From positions 6,293,082-6,357,081 of the forward strand of contig NZ_HF570108.1 of NCBI RefSeq assembly GCF_000297395.2: DNA of 64,000 nt, read 5' to 3'. How positions within the stretch are numbered: the stretch's first letter is position 1; each line of letters begins with the position of its first letter. Below the pieces are notes generated by a model. It did no database searches, had not been told where the DNA came from, and saw nothing but the letters and a program-made list of their open reading frames with translations. A program made the position numbers and the translations under genes. Source of the stretch: Micromonospora lupini str. Lupac 08 (GTDB taxonomy: Bacteria > Actinomycetota > Actinomycetes > Mycobacteriales > Micromonosporaceae). Positions 24,109 to 32,977 of this stretch are shown in pieces.

Positions 24109-24594
24109 CCCGCGAAGCTAACAGCCGTTGCCGAGATCCACGACCGGGTTAGCACCGTCGCGCAGGGTCGCTACGGAAGGCGCCGAGCCCCAGCCGCACC
24201 GAGCGACCGACCACAGTCACCAACGCTCCACGACGCGTTCCCGGCCCCGCGCCGATCGTACGGCTCGGGCCAGTCCAGCTCGCCAAGCCCAGGCCGCGAT
24301 GCCCACCCGGTTGTTGAGCGCCAGCTTCGCCTGGATGTTCGCGATGTGGGTCTTGGCGACAGAGTGGCCTGGTTCTTCGGGCATCCGCTTGGCGTCAGCC
24401 GGGAATTTCTCACGATGATGCAGGACACCAACGGCATGCTCGGGATCGGTCTGGGCTGCGCCATAGCCTCGGTGTTGGGTGGCGTGCTCACGCACGCCTC
24501 CTGGAGTGGACTTCCTCCGGGTTCAGCCCGCGAAGGTCAATCCCAGCGCGCTGTCCAGGATGGCGCCGACAATCTTGATCAAGATGGTCAACGC
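24109..24594. other. Non-coding region containing gene remnants
   Basis: This 486-bp stretch has no intact gene. On the minus strand it holds a SnoaL tail and a LuxR helix-turn-helix fragment (24217-24400). On the plus strand, 24415-24500 reads as a hydrophobic fragment (NGMLGIGLGCAIASVLGGVL). 24506-24598 is an open 30-codon tail (VDFLRVQPAKVNPSALSRM...) without an evident start signal. Base composition is lower in GC than the flanks. It looks like a deletion scar. Confidence 0.6.
24217..24400 (-). pseudogene. Chimeric remnant: LuxR-type HTH end joined to SnoaL 3' end
   Basis: Minus-strand translation gives HSVAKTHIANIQAKLALNNR and VGIAAWAWRAGL, the C-terminal recognition and dimerisation helices of a NarL/LuxR response regulator. 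The following DNA (24278-24217) is about 80 percent identical to the 3' end of the intact SnoaL gene at 21818. It reads WPEPYD in one frame and then, after a 1-nt shift, VVERW and stop. No receiver domain remains. Confidence 0.75.
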
Positions 24595-25158
24595 CTAATG
24601 AGGCAGAACGCGGTAGCGGAGGTGTACGACGCCGTTGTGGAATCGGCGCTCATCAAGGAGTTCGAGGGCCGCGCGGATGCCGGTCGGCAGCCCTGGCTTT
24701 CCGCCGCCGACGACGACGGGCAGGACCATCAGCTGGCACTCGTCGACAAGCCCGGCCTTGAAGGCCTGCGCCGCGAGATTGGCACCTCCCACGGTGAGGT
24801 CGCTGCCGGCCGTGGCCTTCAGCTCGCGTACCGCGGCGGGGTCGAATTGGCGTTCGATTCGGGTGTCGGCAGTTGACACCGCAGCGAGGGTCGTGGAATA
24901 GACGATTTTGCTCGCCGCCTGCCAGGCGTTCGCGAAGTCGGCGGTGAGGTCGGACTGCGCGGCCAGAGCGGAGTCGGTCTCCCAGACGGCCATCGCCTCG
25001 TAGAGGCGCCGCCCGTAGAGAAGCGTGCCCGCGGACCGCAGGAGGTCGGTGTGGAACGCGAACACCTCGTCGCCGATGGGGAACCAGTCGAACGCGCCGC
25101 GCTCGTCCTCGATGTAGCCGTCGAGCGATACGTTGTTCACGTAGATCAGCTTCGCCAT
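24595..25158 (-). CDS. RibD C-terminal/dihydrofolate reductase-like protein
   Basis: Protein of 187 aa in the DHFR-like RibD_C family (YVNNVSLDGYIEDERGAFDWFP, GTLLYGRRLYEAMAVWE, DLTVGGANLAAQAFKAGLVDE). It is the third gene of an ArsR-SRPBCC-reductase operon; its start overlaps the end of the SRPBCC gene by 13 bp. This combination recurs in actinobacteria but no substrate is established. It is not a close copy of the paralogue at 11015. Confidence 0.88.
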   Translation of the reverse strand: MAKLIYVNNVSLDGYIEDERGAFDWFPIGDEVFAFHTDLLRSAGTLLYGRRLYEAMAVWETDSALAAQSDLTADFANAWQAASKIVYSTTLAAVSTADTRIERQFDPAAVRELKATAGSDLTVGGANLAAQAFKAGLVDECQLMVLPVVVGGGKPGLPTGIRAALELLDERRFHNGVVHLRYRVLPH

Positions 25159-25652
25159 GCCTCTGCCTTTCGGTGATCAGCCGCAACGGCCTGCACATTC
25201 GTCAGCGTGGCGTCCAACTTGGTGAACGCTTGGCGCCACCCCTCCGCGCTGGGGTGCGCCAGATGGTCGGGCAGCCACTGGCGGATCTCCAGTCGCGTCC
25301 GTCCGTCGGCCTCGTCGTGGAACTCGATCCGGAGTCTCGTCTCGAACGGCTCGAGGCCCTCCGGCAGCCGGCCACCGACGTGCATGACGCCGTCGAGTAG
25401 TTCGCCGTCGGCGACGTCGGTGAGGTCGACGTGGATCCGCACGCGAACAACGGGGTCTGAGGCGTTGACCTCCGTCCACCGCTGGAAGCCGCCGGGGCGC
25501 ACGTCGAACTCGATCTCGTCGCGCGGCAGCGAGTTGCCGATCGGGCCCCACCACGCCGCCAGGTGGTCGGGGTCGGTGAAGGCCCGGTAGACGAGCTGTC
25601 GCGGCGCGTCGAACACACGCGAGACGACGAGCTGCGGAGTTTCTGTGTTCAT
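25146..25652 (-). CDS. SRPBCC/AHSA1-domain protein
   Basis: Protein of 168 aa from ATG 25652. The START-like fold shows RVFDAPRQLVYRAFTDPDHLAAWWGP at the N-terminus and EWRQWLPDHLAHPSAEGW-type residues near the end. Its ATG overlaps the stop of the arsR-like gene (ATGA). Pairs of ArsR-like regulator and AHSA1 protein are common; the ligand is unknown. Confidence 0.88.
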   Translation of the reverse strand: MNTETPQLVVSRVFDAPRQLVYRAFTDPDHLAAWWGPIGNSLPRDEIEFDVRPGGFQRWTEVNASDPVVRVRIHVDLTDVADGELLDGVMHVGGRLPEGLEPFETRLRIEFHDEADGRTRLEIRQWLPDHLAHPSAEGWRQAFTKLDATLTNVQAVAADHRKAEAWRS

Positions 25653-26023
25653 TCGGGGTCCCTGGGGTCGTCGGCCGTCCGGTCCGTTGCCCGATCGGCG
25701 GCCTGCACCGCGGCGAGGTGGGCGTCGAGGCGGGTGAGCGACGCGTCCCAGAGCCGCCGGTAGCGCTCGATCCAGTCGGCCGCCTCGCGCAACGGGGCGG
25801 ATTCGAGGTGACTCGCGCGCCACTTGCCCGACCGTGACCGCGAGATGAGCGCTGCACGCTCGAGCACTTTGAGGTGCCGTGACACCGCCGGCATCGAGAT
25901 CGACAGAGGAGCGGTGAGCTCGGTGACCGTGGCGTCGCGGTCGGCCAGCTCGGCGATGATCGCCCGTCGAGTCGGGTCGGACAGCGCCGAGAAAACCGCG
26001 CTGAGCTGATCGGTGCCAGCCAC
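25649..26023 (-). CDS. ArsR-family winged-helix repressor
   Basis: Protein of 124 aa. FSALSDPTRRAIIAELADRDATVTELT and ISMPAVSRHLKVLERAALISRSRSGKW are the helix-turn-helix and wing of the ArsR/SmtB fold. No metal-binding Cys motif is present, so it is of the non-metal type typically linked to SRPBCC genes. GTG 26023 follows AAGGGAG. It is first in a three-gene operon and a dyad directly upstream suggests autoregulation. Confidence 0.9.
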   Translation of the reverse strand: MAGTDQLSAVFSALSDPTRRAIIAELADRDATVTELTAPLSISMPAVSRHLKVLERAALISRSRSGKWRASHLESAPLREAADWIERYRRLWDASLTRLDAHLAAVQAADRATDRTADDPRDPE

Positions 26024-26039
26024 CGCAAGCTCCCTTCAT

Positions 26040-26055
26040 TTAACCAACCAGTTAA
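26040..26055. promoter_or_regulatory. Putative ArsR-family operator
   Basis: TTAACCAACCAGTTAA: perfect TTAAC/GTTAA arms with a 6-nt spacer, 16 bp upstream of the arsR-like GTG. AT-rich dyads at this distance are typical autorepression sites for this family. Confidence 0.6.
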
Positions 26056-26114
26056 GCGTATTGAGACACGAGCGATGTTGTCAACGAACCCGGCCGGCTC
26101 GGTCCCACGGAAAC

Positions 26115-26158
26115 AGAAGGGCCCCCTCCCGACGACGCTGTCGGGAGGGGGCACTTCT
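26115..26158. terminator. Strong terminator hairpin after the peptide ABC operon
   Basis: AGAAGGGCCCCCTCCCGAC pairs with GTCGGGAGGGGGCACTTCT (19-bp arms, one mismatch, 6-nt loop). It lies 15 bp past the stop of the substrate-binding protein gene on the minus strand and upstream of the ArsR operon promoter. Confidence 0.85.
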
Positions 26159-26173
26159 GGCCTGCGGCGCGAC

Positions 26174-27916
26174 CTACGACGTGACGTACGCGTTGACGAA
26201 CGACGGGTAGCCGAAGACGCTGGAGATGAAGACCCCACCCGCCTTGGACCCGTGCACGTGGTAGGCCACGTCGACGAAGAGCGGCACCACCGGCGCGTGC
26301 TCCTTCATGATCCGCTCGTCGAGCTTGGCCCACTCCGGGCCCTGGTCGGCGGCGGGCATGGCCTGGATGCGGTCCATCTCGGCGTTGATCGTCGGGTCGT
26401 TGAAGTAGGACTGGTTGCTGTTGCCCTCGGGCTTGATGGTCCGGCCGTCGTAGAGCACCGGCAGGATCGACGCCCCGCTCGGCCAGTCCGCCGCCCAGTT
26501 ACCGATGTAGAGGTCCCAGGGGTTGTCCTTCTTCTTGACCTCGTCGAGCTTGGCGTCGTCCGAGATGTTCCGCAGCGTGATCTTGAAGCCGGCCCGCTCC
26601 AGGTTGGCCTTGAGCTGTGCGCCCTGCTGCTGCTCGGTCGAGTTGTCGGCGACACCGAGGACCAGCTCCGGCGTCTTGCCGCCGAGCAACTCCTTGGCCT
26701 TGTCGACGTTGCCGTTGGCACCCGCCGGGTACGCGTCGTACGCCTTGTAGCCGATGGTGGCCGGCGGCATCAGCGTGGTCATCGGCGCCGCGACGGTCTG
26801 CCCGCCCATCGCCTTGATCAGGCCCTCGCGGTCGATGGCGTAGTTGAGCGCCTGCCGCACCTTCAGGTCGGTGACCCGCTGGTTGTTGATGACGAGCTGG
26901 TTGGCGCTCGGGGTCGGCGAGAGGATGGTGCGGGACTTGAGGGCGGCGTCACTGGCCACCTTCGCGACAAGCGAGGCGGGCACGCTGTTGAAGGCGAGCG
27001 CGCTCTGGTCGGCGCCGTTGTCGGCGATCACCCGGTTGCTGGCGGCGTCCGCGGTCGGGCCGAAGCTCCACACGAACTGGTCGGGGTACTGGTGCCGGAC
27101 CGGGTCGGTCTTCGGGTCCCAGTTGGGGTTGCGGTCCAGGGTGAGCTGCACACCGACCTGGTTCTTGGCGACCTTGTACGGCCCGGACGAGAACGGCTGC
27201 TTGTCCAGGTCGACGCCGGTGTCCTTGTCGGCGGGCAGCGGCGCGGTGGTCGGCAGCGAGACCGCGAACGGCAGGTCACAGCGCGGCTTGGCGAACTCGA
27301 AGCGCAGCGTCTTGGCGTCCGGCGTGGTGAGGCCGGGCGGCAGCGACGTCTTGTTCTTCTTGAAGTCCCACTTGGTGTCGAACTGCGGGGTGTCGGCCAG
27401 CCACTCCTGGATGTAGGTCGGGCCGCCGGCGATGTCGGGGTCGAAGGAGCGAGCGATGCCGTACGCGATCTCCTTGGAGGTGATCGGTCGGCCGTCCTCG
27501 AACTTCACCCCGTCCTTGACGGTGAATTCCCAGACCTTGCAGTCGTTGTTGACGTTCTTGCCCGGCGTCTCGGCGAGGTCGCCCACGAGGACCAGGCCGC
27601 CCTTGCCGTCGTCCTTCCAGGTGGTCAGGTAGCGGGCGAAGAGCGGGTTGGTCATCAGGCCCGCGAACGAGTACGTCCGCTGCGGGTCCAGGTGGGAGAT
27701 CGGCGACTCCCGGATGATGGTGAAGGTGCCGCCCTTCGCGGCGCCGCTCACCTCGGCCGCCGGCCCCTGTGAGTCCTTCGGGTCGGTCGCGATGACCCCG
27801 GTCTGCTGCCGTTCGCTGTCGACAGTGGTGCCCTCGCCCGTGTTCTTCGAGCACGCACCCAATGTCACCGCCAGAGCGATCGCGCCGCCTGCGGCAGCCG
27901 CCACGCGTAGTCGCAT
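26174..27916 (-). CDS. Peptide-type ABC transporter substrate-binding lipoprotein
   Basis: Protein of 580 aa, SBP family 5 (DppA/OppA). Lipoprotein signal with lipobox LGAC, Cys22. Family features: SHLDPQRTYSFAG, KVWEFTVKDGVKFEDGRPITSKEIAYGIARSFDP and LVINNQRVTDLKVRQALNYAIDREGL. It captures oligopeptides or similar solutes outside the membrane and delivers them to the permease pair encoded upstream. It is last in the operon; a 147-bp AT-richer gap before it (27917-28063) may carry its own promoter. Confidence 0.92.
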   Translation of the reverse strand: MRLRVAAAAGGAIALAVTLGACSKNTGEGTTVDSERQQTGVIATDPKDSQGPAAEVSGAAKGGTFTIIRESPISHLDPQRTYSFAGLMTNPLFARYLTTWKDDGKGGLVLVGDLAETPGKNVNNDCKVWEFTVKDGVKFEDGRPITSKEIAYGIARSFDPDIAGGPTYIQEWLADTPQFDTKWDFKKNKTSLPPGLTTPDAKTLRFEFAKPRCDLPFAVSLPTTAPLPADKDTGVDLDKQPFSSGPYKVAKNQVGVQLTLDRNPNWDPKTDPVRHQYPDQFVWSFGPTADAASNRVIADNGADQSALAFNSVPASLVAKVASDAALKSRTILSPTPSANQLVINNQRVTDLKVRQALNYAIDREGLIKAMGGQTVAAPMTTLMPPATIGYKAYDAYPAGANGNVDKAKELLGGKTPELVLGVADNSTEQQQGAQLKANLERAGFKITLRNISDDAKLDEVKKKDNPWDLYIGNWAADWPSGASILPVLYDGRTIKPEGNSNQSYFNDPTINAEMDRIQAMPAADQGPEWAKLDERIMKEHAPVVPLFVDVAYHVHGSKAGGVFISSVFGYPSFVNAYVTS

Positions 27917-28063
27917 GAAGTACCCCCTTCACCCATGTGCCGTGCGGTTTCGCCGGGGCGAGAACCGCCGACGTCCCGAGGATCGTAAGGAAGAAAACCT
28001 ACGAGTTGTGTAACAGTTGTCGATAAATTTCGCCACCGTTCGGCGCGGTGGACGCCCGAGCGC

Positions 28064-29050
28064 TCAGCGCAGCCGGACCCGCGGGTCGATGGCCGCGTAG
28101 AGCAGGTCCACCAGGGCGTTCGCCAGCACCACGAAGACGGCCGCGATCAGCACGGTGGCCATGATGGTGGGTAGGTCGCCGGCCTTCACCGCGTCCACCG
28201 CCGTACGCCCCAGCCCCTGGATGCCGAACGTCGTCTCGGTGATCACCGTGCCGCCCAGCGCCCCGCCCACGTCCAGGCCGGCGATGGTCACCACCGGGGT
28301 GATCGCCGCGCGCAGCGCGTGCCGCCCGTACACCGCGGGTTTGGCCAGGCCCTTCGCCCGCGCCGTCCGGACGAAGTCCTCGGACAGCGTCTCCAGCATC
28401 TGCGCCCGTGACAGCCGGGCGTAGATGGCCGAGAACAGGAAGGCAAGCGCCACCCAGGCGAGCACCAGCCCGCTGGCCCACTTCGCCGGATTGTCGAACA
28501 GCGACGTGTAGCTGGGCACCGGCAGCAGCCGCAGGTTGTAGACGAACACCAGCAGCAGCACCGCGCCCACGAAGTAGAGCTGCAACGACGCGCCGGTCAG
28601 CGAGAAACCGATGGCCAGGCGGTCCAGCCAGGTGCCCCGGCGCAGCGCCGACACCATGCCCAACCCCACGCCGAGCAGCAGCCAGAGGATCGCCGCCGGG
28701 ATCACGATGCTCAGCGTCACCGGCAGCACCCGGGCGATGGTGTCCGAGACGGCCTCGTTGGTGACGTACGACCAGCCCAGGCAGGGCGCGTCACACCTGC
28801 CGCCCTGCGCGCTGCCCAGGTCCCGGCCGGTGACGATGCCCTTCATGTAACCGGCGTACTGGCTGATCAGCGGGTCGTTCAGGCCCAGGTCGTCACGGAC
28901 CCGCTCCAGGCGCTCCGGGTTGCAGTTCTTCGAGCAGATGCTGGTGACCGGGTCGCGCGGCAGGGCGAAGAACATCAGGAAGGTCAACACGCTCACCGCG
29001 AACAGGGTCAGCGTCGCGGAGAACAGCCGCTTGATCAGAAACCGTGACAT
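28064..29050 (-). CDS. Peptide-type ABC transporter permease (DppB-like)
   Basis: Protein of 328 aa, six-helix permease (MSRFLIKRLFSATLTLFAVSVLTFLMFF start). The EAA loop for ATPase contact is visible (EDFVRTARAKGLAKPAVYGRHALRAAI, about residues 215-240). An extracellular loop has two Cys pairs (SICSKNC; GGRCDAPCLG), possibly disulfides. It pairs with the DppC-like permease 10 bp upstream. Confidence 0.92.
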   Translation of the reverse strand: MSRFLIKRLFSATLTLFAVSVLTFLMFFALPRDPVTSICSKNCNPERLERVRDDLGLNDPLISQYAGYMKGIVTGRDLGSAQGGRCDAPCLGWSYVTNEAVSDTIARVLPVTLSIVIPAAILWLLLGVGLGMVSALRRGTWLDRLAIGFSLTGASLQLYFVGAVLLLVFVYNLRLLPVPSYTSLFDNPAKWASGLVLAWVALAFLFSAIYARLSRAQMLETLSEDFVRTARAKGLAKPAVYGRHALRAAITPVVTIAGLDVGGALGGTVITETTFGIQGLGRTAVDAVKAGDLPTIMATVLIAAVFVVLANALVDLLYAAIDPRVRLR

Positions 29051-29060
29051 GAGGCCACCC

Positions 29061-30068
29061 CTACCGGGACGACTTCGGGTCGAGCGCGTCCCGCAACGCG
29101 TCGCCGAAGAGGTTGAAAGCGAACACCAACGCGAAGATCGTGATGCCCGGGAAGAAGACGTACGCCGGGTCGGTCTGGAGGAAGTCCAGACTGTCGTAGA
29201 TCATCCGGCCGAAGCTCGGCGTCTCGTCGCTGAGGCCGACACCGATGAACGACAGCGCGGCCTCGCTGGTGATGAACTGCGGCACCGCAAGCGAGAACGA
29301 GACCAGGATCGGCGCCCAGATGTTCGGCAGCAGTTGCCGGAAGATGATGTGCCCCAACCCGGCGCCGCTGGCCTTGGCCGCCTCCACGAACTCCCGCTCG
29401 CGGAGCGCGATCACCTGCCCGCGCACCAGCCGTGCCGTGCTGGTCCAGCCGAAGATCGCGAACACACCGATCAGCACGCCCACCCCGAAGGCTGACGACA
29501 CCTGCCCCCGCTCACCGTAGAAGCGCAGGGTGATGGTGGGAGTGAGCGCCAGCGCGATGATCAGGAACGGCATGGCCAGCGTCAGGTCGGTGATCCAGTT
29601 GATCACCGCGTCGAGCCAGCCACCGAGGTAGCCGGCGAGCGCGCCGAGCGCGATGCCGATGGTGGCGGTGATCAGCGCGGCGGCGAACGCGATGAACAGC
29701 GACGTCCGCAGCCCGTAGATCAACCGGATGAAGATGTCCCGACCCAGGTTCGGCTCCAGGCCGAACCAGTGGTCCCCGGTGACACCCCCGGCGTAGCCCA
29801 GCGGCATGCCGAAGCCGTCCAACAGTTTCTGGAACTGCTCGCGCGGCCCGATCCCGTAGGCCATCTCGATCAGCGGGGCGGACAACCCCAACAGCAGAAA
29901 GAACACCAGGAGTACGCCGCTGACCACTGCCGTCCGGTCGCGACGCAGCCGCAGCCAGGCGAGCTGACCGGGCGAACGGCCGACGACACCCTTCGCCGCG
30001 GGCGCGATCGCGTCCGGATCGGACTCGATCTCGGCCAGCGCCACACCCTCCACCGGGGACAGGCTCAC
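29061..30068 (-). CDS. Peptide-type ABC transporter permease (DppC-like)
   Basis: Protein of 335 aa from GTG 30068, which overlaps the ATPase stop (GTGA). An N-terminal cytoplasmic segment precedes six helices. The EAA loop is LREREFVEAAKASGAGLGHIIFRQLLPN. A large periplasmic loop after helix 1 (YGIGPREQF...GLEPNLGRDIFIRLIYG) is typical of OppC/DppC proteins. Confidence 0.92.
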   Translation of the reverse strand: MSLSPVEGVALAEIESDPDAIAPAAKGVVGRSPGQLAWLRLRRDRTAVVSGVLLVFFLLLGLSAPLIEMAYGIGPREQFQKLLDGFGMPLGYAGGVTGDHWFGLEPNLGRDIFIRLIYGLRTSLFIAFAAALITATIGIALGALAGYLGGWLDAVINWITDLTLAMPFLIIALALTPTITLRFYGERGQVSSAFGVGVLIGVFAIFGWTSTARLVRGQVIALREREFVEAAKASGAGLGHIIFRQLLPNIWAPILVSFSLAVPQFITSEAALSFIGVGLSDETPSFGRMIYDSLDFLQTDPAYVFFPGITIFALVFAFNLFGDALRDALDPKSSR

Positions 30069-31129
30069 GACGACACCTCCTCGATGATCGGAGCAGCCGA
30101 CCCCGCGACCTCCGGACTCGTGCTGGCTGCTTCCCCTTCCGGGCTCGTGCTGGCCGATTCCCTTTCCGGGAAGTGACAAGCGGTGGCCTGGTTGCCGCCG
30201 TCGCGCGGGACCAGCGCGGGCTCCTCGGTGGCGCAGATGTCCTCCGCCTTCCAGCACCGGGTGCGGAACCGGCAGCCCGACGGCGGGTCCAGCGGGGTGG
30301 GCACGTCGCCGGTCAGCCGGATCCGGCCCGCCGGGCCGAGCTGCGTGACGTCCGGGATCGCCGAGAGCAGAGCCCGGGTGTACGGATGCTGCGGGCGCTC
30401 GTAGATGTCGGCCCGGTCGCCGATCTCCACGATCCGCCCCAGGTACATGACCGCGACCCGCTGGCAGAAGTGCCGGACCACCGCCAGGTCGTGCGCGATG
30501 AACACGAACGCCAGGCCCAGCTCCCGTTGCAGGTCGCGCAGCAGGTTGACGACCTGCGCCTGGATCGAGACGTCCAGGGCGGACACCGGCTCGTCCGCGA
30601 CGATCAGCTTCGGCCGCAGGGCCAGCGCGCGGGCGATGCCGATGCGCTGACGCTGGCCGCCGGAGAACTCGTGCGGATACCTGTTGTAGTGCTCCGGGTT
30701 CAGCCCGACCAGCTCCAGCAGCTCCTGCACCCGCGCCCTGATCCCGCCCGGCGGTTTGATCCCGTTGACCTGCAACGGCATCGCCACGATCCGACCCACC
30801 GTGTGCCGGGGGTTCAACGACGCGTACGGGTCCTGGAAGATGATCTGGAGTTCCTGCCGCAGCGGGCGCAGCTCCCGTCGCCCGGCGTGGGTGATGTCCC
30901 GCCCGTCGAACTCGATGCTGCCGCTTGTCGGTTGCAACAGCCGCACCAGCATCCGGCCGGTGGTCGTCTTGCCGCAGCCGGACTCCCCCACCAGGCCGAG
31001 AGTCTCGCCGGGGCGCACGTCGAAGTCGAGGCCGTCGACCGCCCGCACCAGGCCGGCGCCGCGCAGCCCCTGGCGGACCGGGAAGTGCTTGGTCAGCCCG
31101 CGTACGCGCAGCAGTGGTTCGTCGCTCAT
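30065..31129 (-). CDS. Peptide-type ABC transporter ATPase (DppF-like)
   Basis: Protein of 354 aa. Walker A GLVGESGCGKTT, Q-loop IIFQDPYASLNPR, signature EFSGGQRQRIGIARAL, Walker B LIVADEP and the H-loop IAHDL are intact. The OppD/F C-terminal motif with four Cys (GCRFRTRCWKAEDIC..ACH) may bind a cluster. The extreme tail has a tandem duplication (ASTSPEGE/ASTSPEVA) from a roughly 30-bp repeat at 30105-30173. Start overlaps the upstream ATPase stop (ATGA). Confidence 0.93.
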   Translation of the reverse strand: MSDEPLLRVRGLTKHFPVRQGLRGAGLVRAVDGLDFDVRPGETLGLVGESGCGKTTTGRMLVRLLQPTSGSIEFDGRDITHAGRRELRPLRQELQIIFQDPYASLNPRHTVGRIVAMPLQVNGIKPPGGIRARVQELLELVGLNPEHYNRYPHEFSGGQRQRIGIARALALRPKLIVADEPVSALDVSIQAQVVNLLRDLQRELGLAFVFIAHDLAVVRHFCQRVAVMYLGRIVEIGDRADIYERPQHPYTRALLSAIPDVTQLGPAGRIRLTGDVPTPLDPPSGCRFRTRCWKAEDICATEEPALVPRDGGNQATACHFPERESASTSPEGEAASTSPEVAGSAAPIIEEVSS

Positions 31130-32169
31130 CGGGCCACCCCCACGGATGCCACGTTCTCGGCGTAGATCGCGGCGCGTTCCTCGGCGCTCAGGTGGCAGGC
31201 CACCAGGTGGCCGTCGGCCCCGGCCGCGCGCAGCTCGGGGACCTCGGTGCGGGACCGGTCGCCGACGCGGTCGTCGTAGCGGCAGCGCGGGTGGAAGGCG
31301 CAGCCGGTCGGCAGGTTGATCAGGCTGGGCGGGTTGCCGGGAATGGGCACCAGGTCCGCGTCCGCGTCGCCGTGCAACGACGGCACGCTGGAGAGCAACC
31401 CCCAGGTGTACGGATGCTGCGGCGAGCGGAGCACCTGCTCGACACCGCCCTGCTCGACGGCCCGCCCGCCGTACATCACCAGCACCTCGTCGGCGACCTG
31501 GCCGACGACGCCGAGATCGTGGGTGATCAGGATGATCGCGGAGTGGAACTCGGCCTGGAGGTCGGCGAGCAGGTCCAGGATCTGCGCCTGCACGGTGACG
31601 TCCAGCGCGGTGGTCGGCTCGTCGGCGATCAGCAGCGCGGGGTCGTTGACCAGCGACATCGCGATCATCGCCCGTTGCCGCATCCCGCCGGAGAACTCGT
31701 GCGGATACTGGTCGAAGCGGCGGGCCGGCTGCGGGATGCCGACCCGGTCCAGCATGTCCACCGCCCGCTGGCGGGCCTCGCGCCGACTGGCCTCCGGGTG
31801 GTGCACCCGGTACGCCTCGGCGATCTGCCGGCCGATGCTGTAGTACGGGTGCAGCGCGGACAGCGGGTCCTGGAAGATCATGGCCATGTCCCGGCCGCGC
31901 AGCCGGCGTACCTCCTCGTCGGGCAGGCCCACCAACTGCCGGCCACCGACCGAGATCTCCCCGGTGATCGTGGCCCGCTTCGCGTCGTGCAGCCCGAGGA
32001 TGGCAAGTGAGGTGACGCTCTTGCCGGAGCCGGACTCGCCGACGATCCCGAGGGTGCGGCCCCGCTCGACGGCGAACGACACCCCGTCGACCGCGCGCAC
32101 CACCCCGTCCGAGGTGTCGAACCGGACCCGCAGGTCGCGCACCCGCAGGTAGGCATCCGAACTGTCCAC
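31126..32169 (-). CDS. Peptide-type ABC transporter ATPase (DppD-like)
   Basis: Protein of 347 aa, first gene of the five-gene importer operon (two ATPases, two permeases, binding protein). Walker A GIVGESGSGKS, signature EFSGGMRQRAMIAMSL, Walker B LLIADEP, H-loop ITHDL, C-terminal Cys-containing GCAFHPRCRYDD. GTG start at 32169. The AT-rich stretch 32190-32235 upstream is the only good promoter candidate for the operon. Confidence 0.93.
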   Translation of the reverse strand: MDSSDAYLRVRDLRVRFDTSDGVVRAVDGVSFAVERGRTLGIVGESGSGKSVTSLAILGLHDAKRATITGEISVGGRQLVGLPDEEVRRLRGRDMAMIFQDPLSALHPYYSIGRQIAEAYRVHHPEASRREARQRAVDMLDRVGIPQPARRFDQYPHEFSGGMRQRAMIAMSLVNDPALLIADEPTTALDVTVQAQILDLLADLQAEFHSAIILITHDLGVVGQVADEVLVMYGGRAVEQGGVEQVLRSPQHPYTWGLLSSVPSLHGDADADLVPIPGNPPSLINLPTGCAFHPRCRYDDRVGDRSRTEVPELRAAGADGHLVACHLSAEERAAIYAENVASVGVAR

Positions 32170-32396
32170 GGCCGCCTCCCTCAGTGACGAAGAGAACTTA
32201 CATCAAACTTCCGAGGGTGAAAATAAGCTACAAAGCCGGCACGTGTCAGCGGGCCCGAGCGTAACGAGTCGGCATCGGCCCTGAACACCCCTCACCTCGC
32301 CATCCACGCCCATTCATCTCGTGATCGCACGTCGGGTGCGACGATGATGGCAGCAGCGCCCGGGAGGATTCCCGCTGGCACGAGGTGGAGGTGACG

Positions 32397-32945
32397 ATGA
32401 CCGCGGCGGTGTTCAACCACGAAGGCCCCTGGAGTGAAGAGGAGTACCTCGCCCTCGGCGAGACGCAGCAACGCGTGGAACTCTTCGACGGGAGCCTCCA
32501 CGTGACCCCAGCCCTCACCCCCCGACACCAACGCATTTCCCGCAGGCTCGGCAACATCCTCGAGACAGCCTCCGAGGCCGCCGGCCTTGAACTCCTGGAG
32601 GCGGTGAACGTCCGGCTCGGGCCCGGTCGCATACCGATCCCCGATCTCGTCCTCACCAACCCGATCGATCTCGACGAGCTCACCATCGAGGCGACCGACG
32701 TTCAGCTGGTCTGCGAAATCATTTCGCCGAGCAACGCGTCCACGGACAAGGTGCTCAAGATGCACTATTACGCGGCTGCCGGCATCGGGTGGTACCTACT
32801 GGTGGAGCAGGAAACCGGCACGCTGCGCCTCTACCGGCGTCAAAACGGCCACTACGTCGAGGCAGCGGACGCAAAGCGCGGCGAGGTGTTGGAGTTGACC
32901 GAGCCGGTGCGGGCCACGATCCGGCCGGAGGAACTCGTCCCCTGA
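32397..32945 (+). CDS. Uma2 family endonuclease-like protein
   Basis: Protein of 182 aa from ATG 32397 with GAGGTGGAGG upstream. WSEEEYLALGETQQRVELFDGSLHVTPALTPRHQRISRRL, IPDLVLTN and VCEIISPSNASTDKVLKMHYYAAAGIGWYLLVE are the Uma2 (DUF820) blocks of the PD-(D/E)XK nuclease fold. The family is abundant in cyanobacteria and actinobacteria and its biological role is unsettled. Confidence 0.88.
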   Translation: MTAAVFNHEGPWSEEEYLALGETQQRVELFDGSLHVTPALTPRHQRISRRLGNILETASEAAGLELLEAVNVRLGPGRIPIPDLVLTNPIDLDELTIEATDVQLVCEIISPSNASTDKVLKMHYYAAAGIGWYLLVEQETGTLRLYRRQNGHYVEAADAKRGEVLELTEPVRATIRPEELVP

Positions 32946-32965
32946 CGGGTGTCGGTCGGCTGGCC

Positions 32966-32971
32966 TAGGGT
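32966..32971 (+). promoter_or_regulatory. -10 element for leaderless tldD
   Basis: TAGGGT ends 6 nt before the tldD ATG at 32978, and no Shine-Dalgarno is present between them. Confidence 0.5.
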
Positions 32972-32977
32972 CGGTCC

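Noticed and set aside
24506..24598. A 30-codon plus-strand open tail ending at 24598
   Set aside because: Too short, no ribosome site, family not recognisable; kept only as part of the remnant region.
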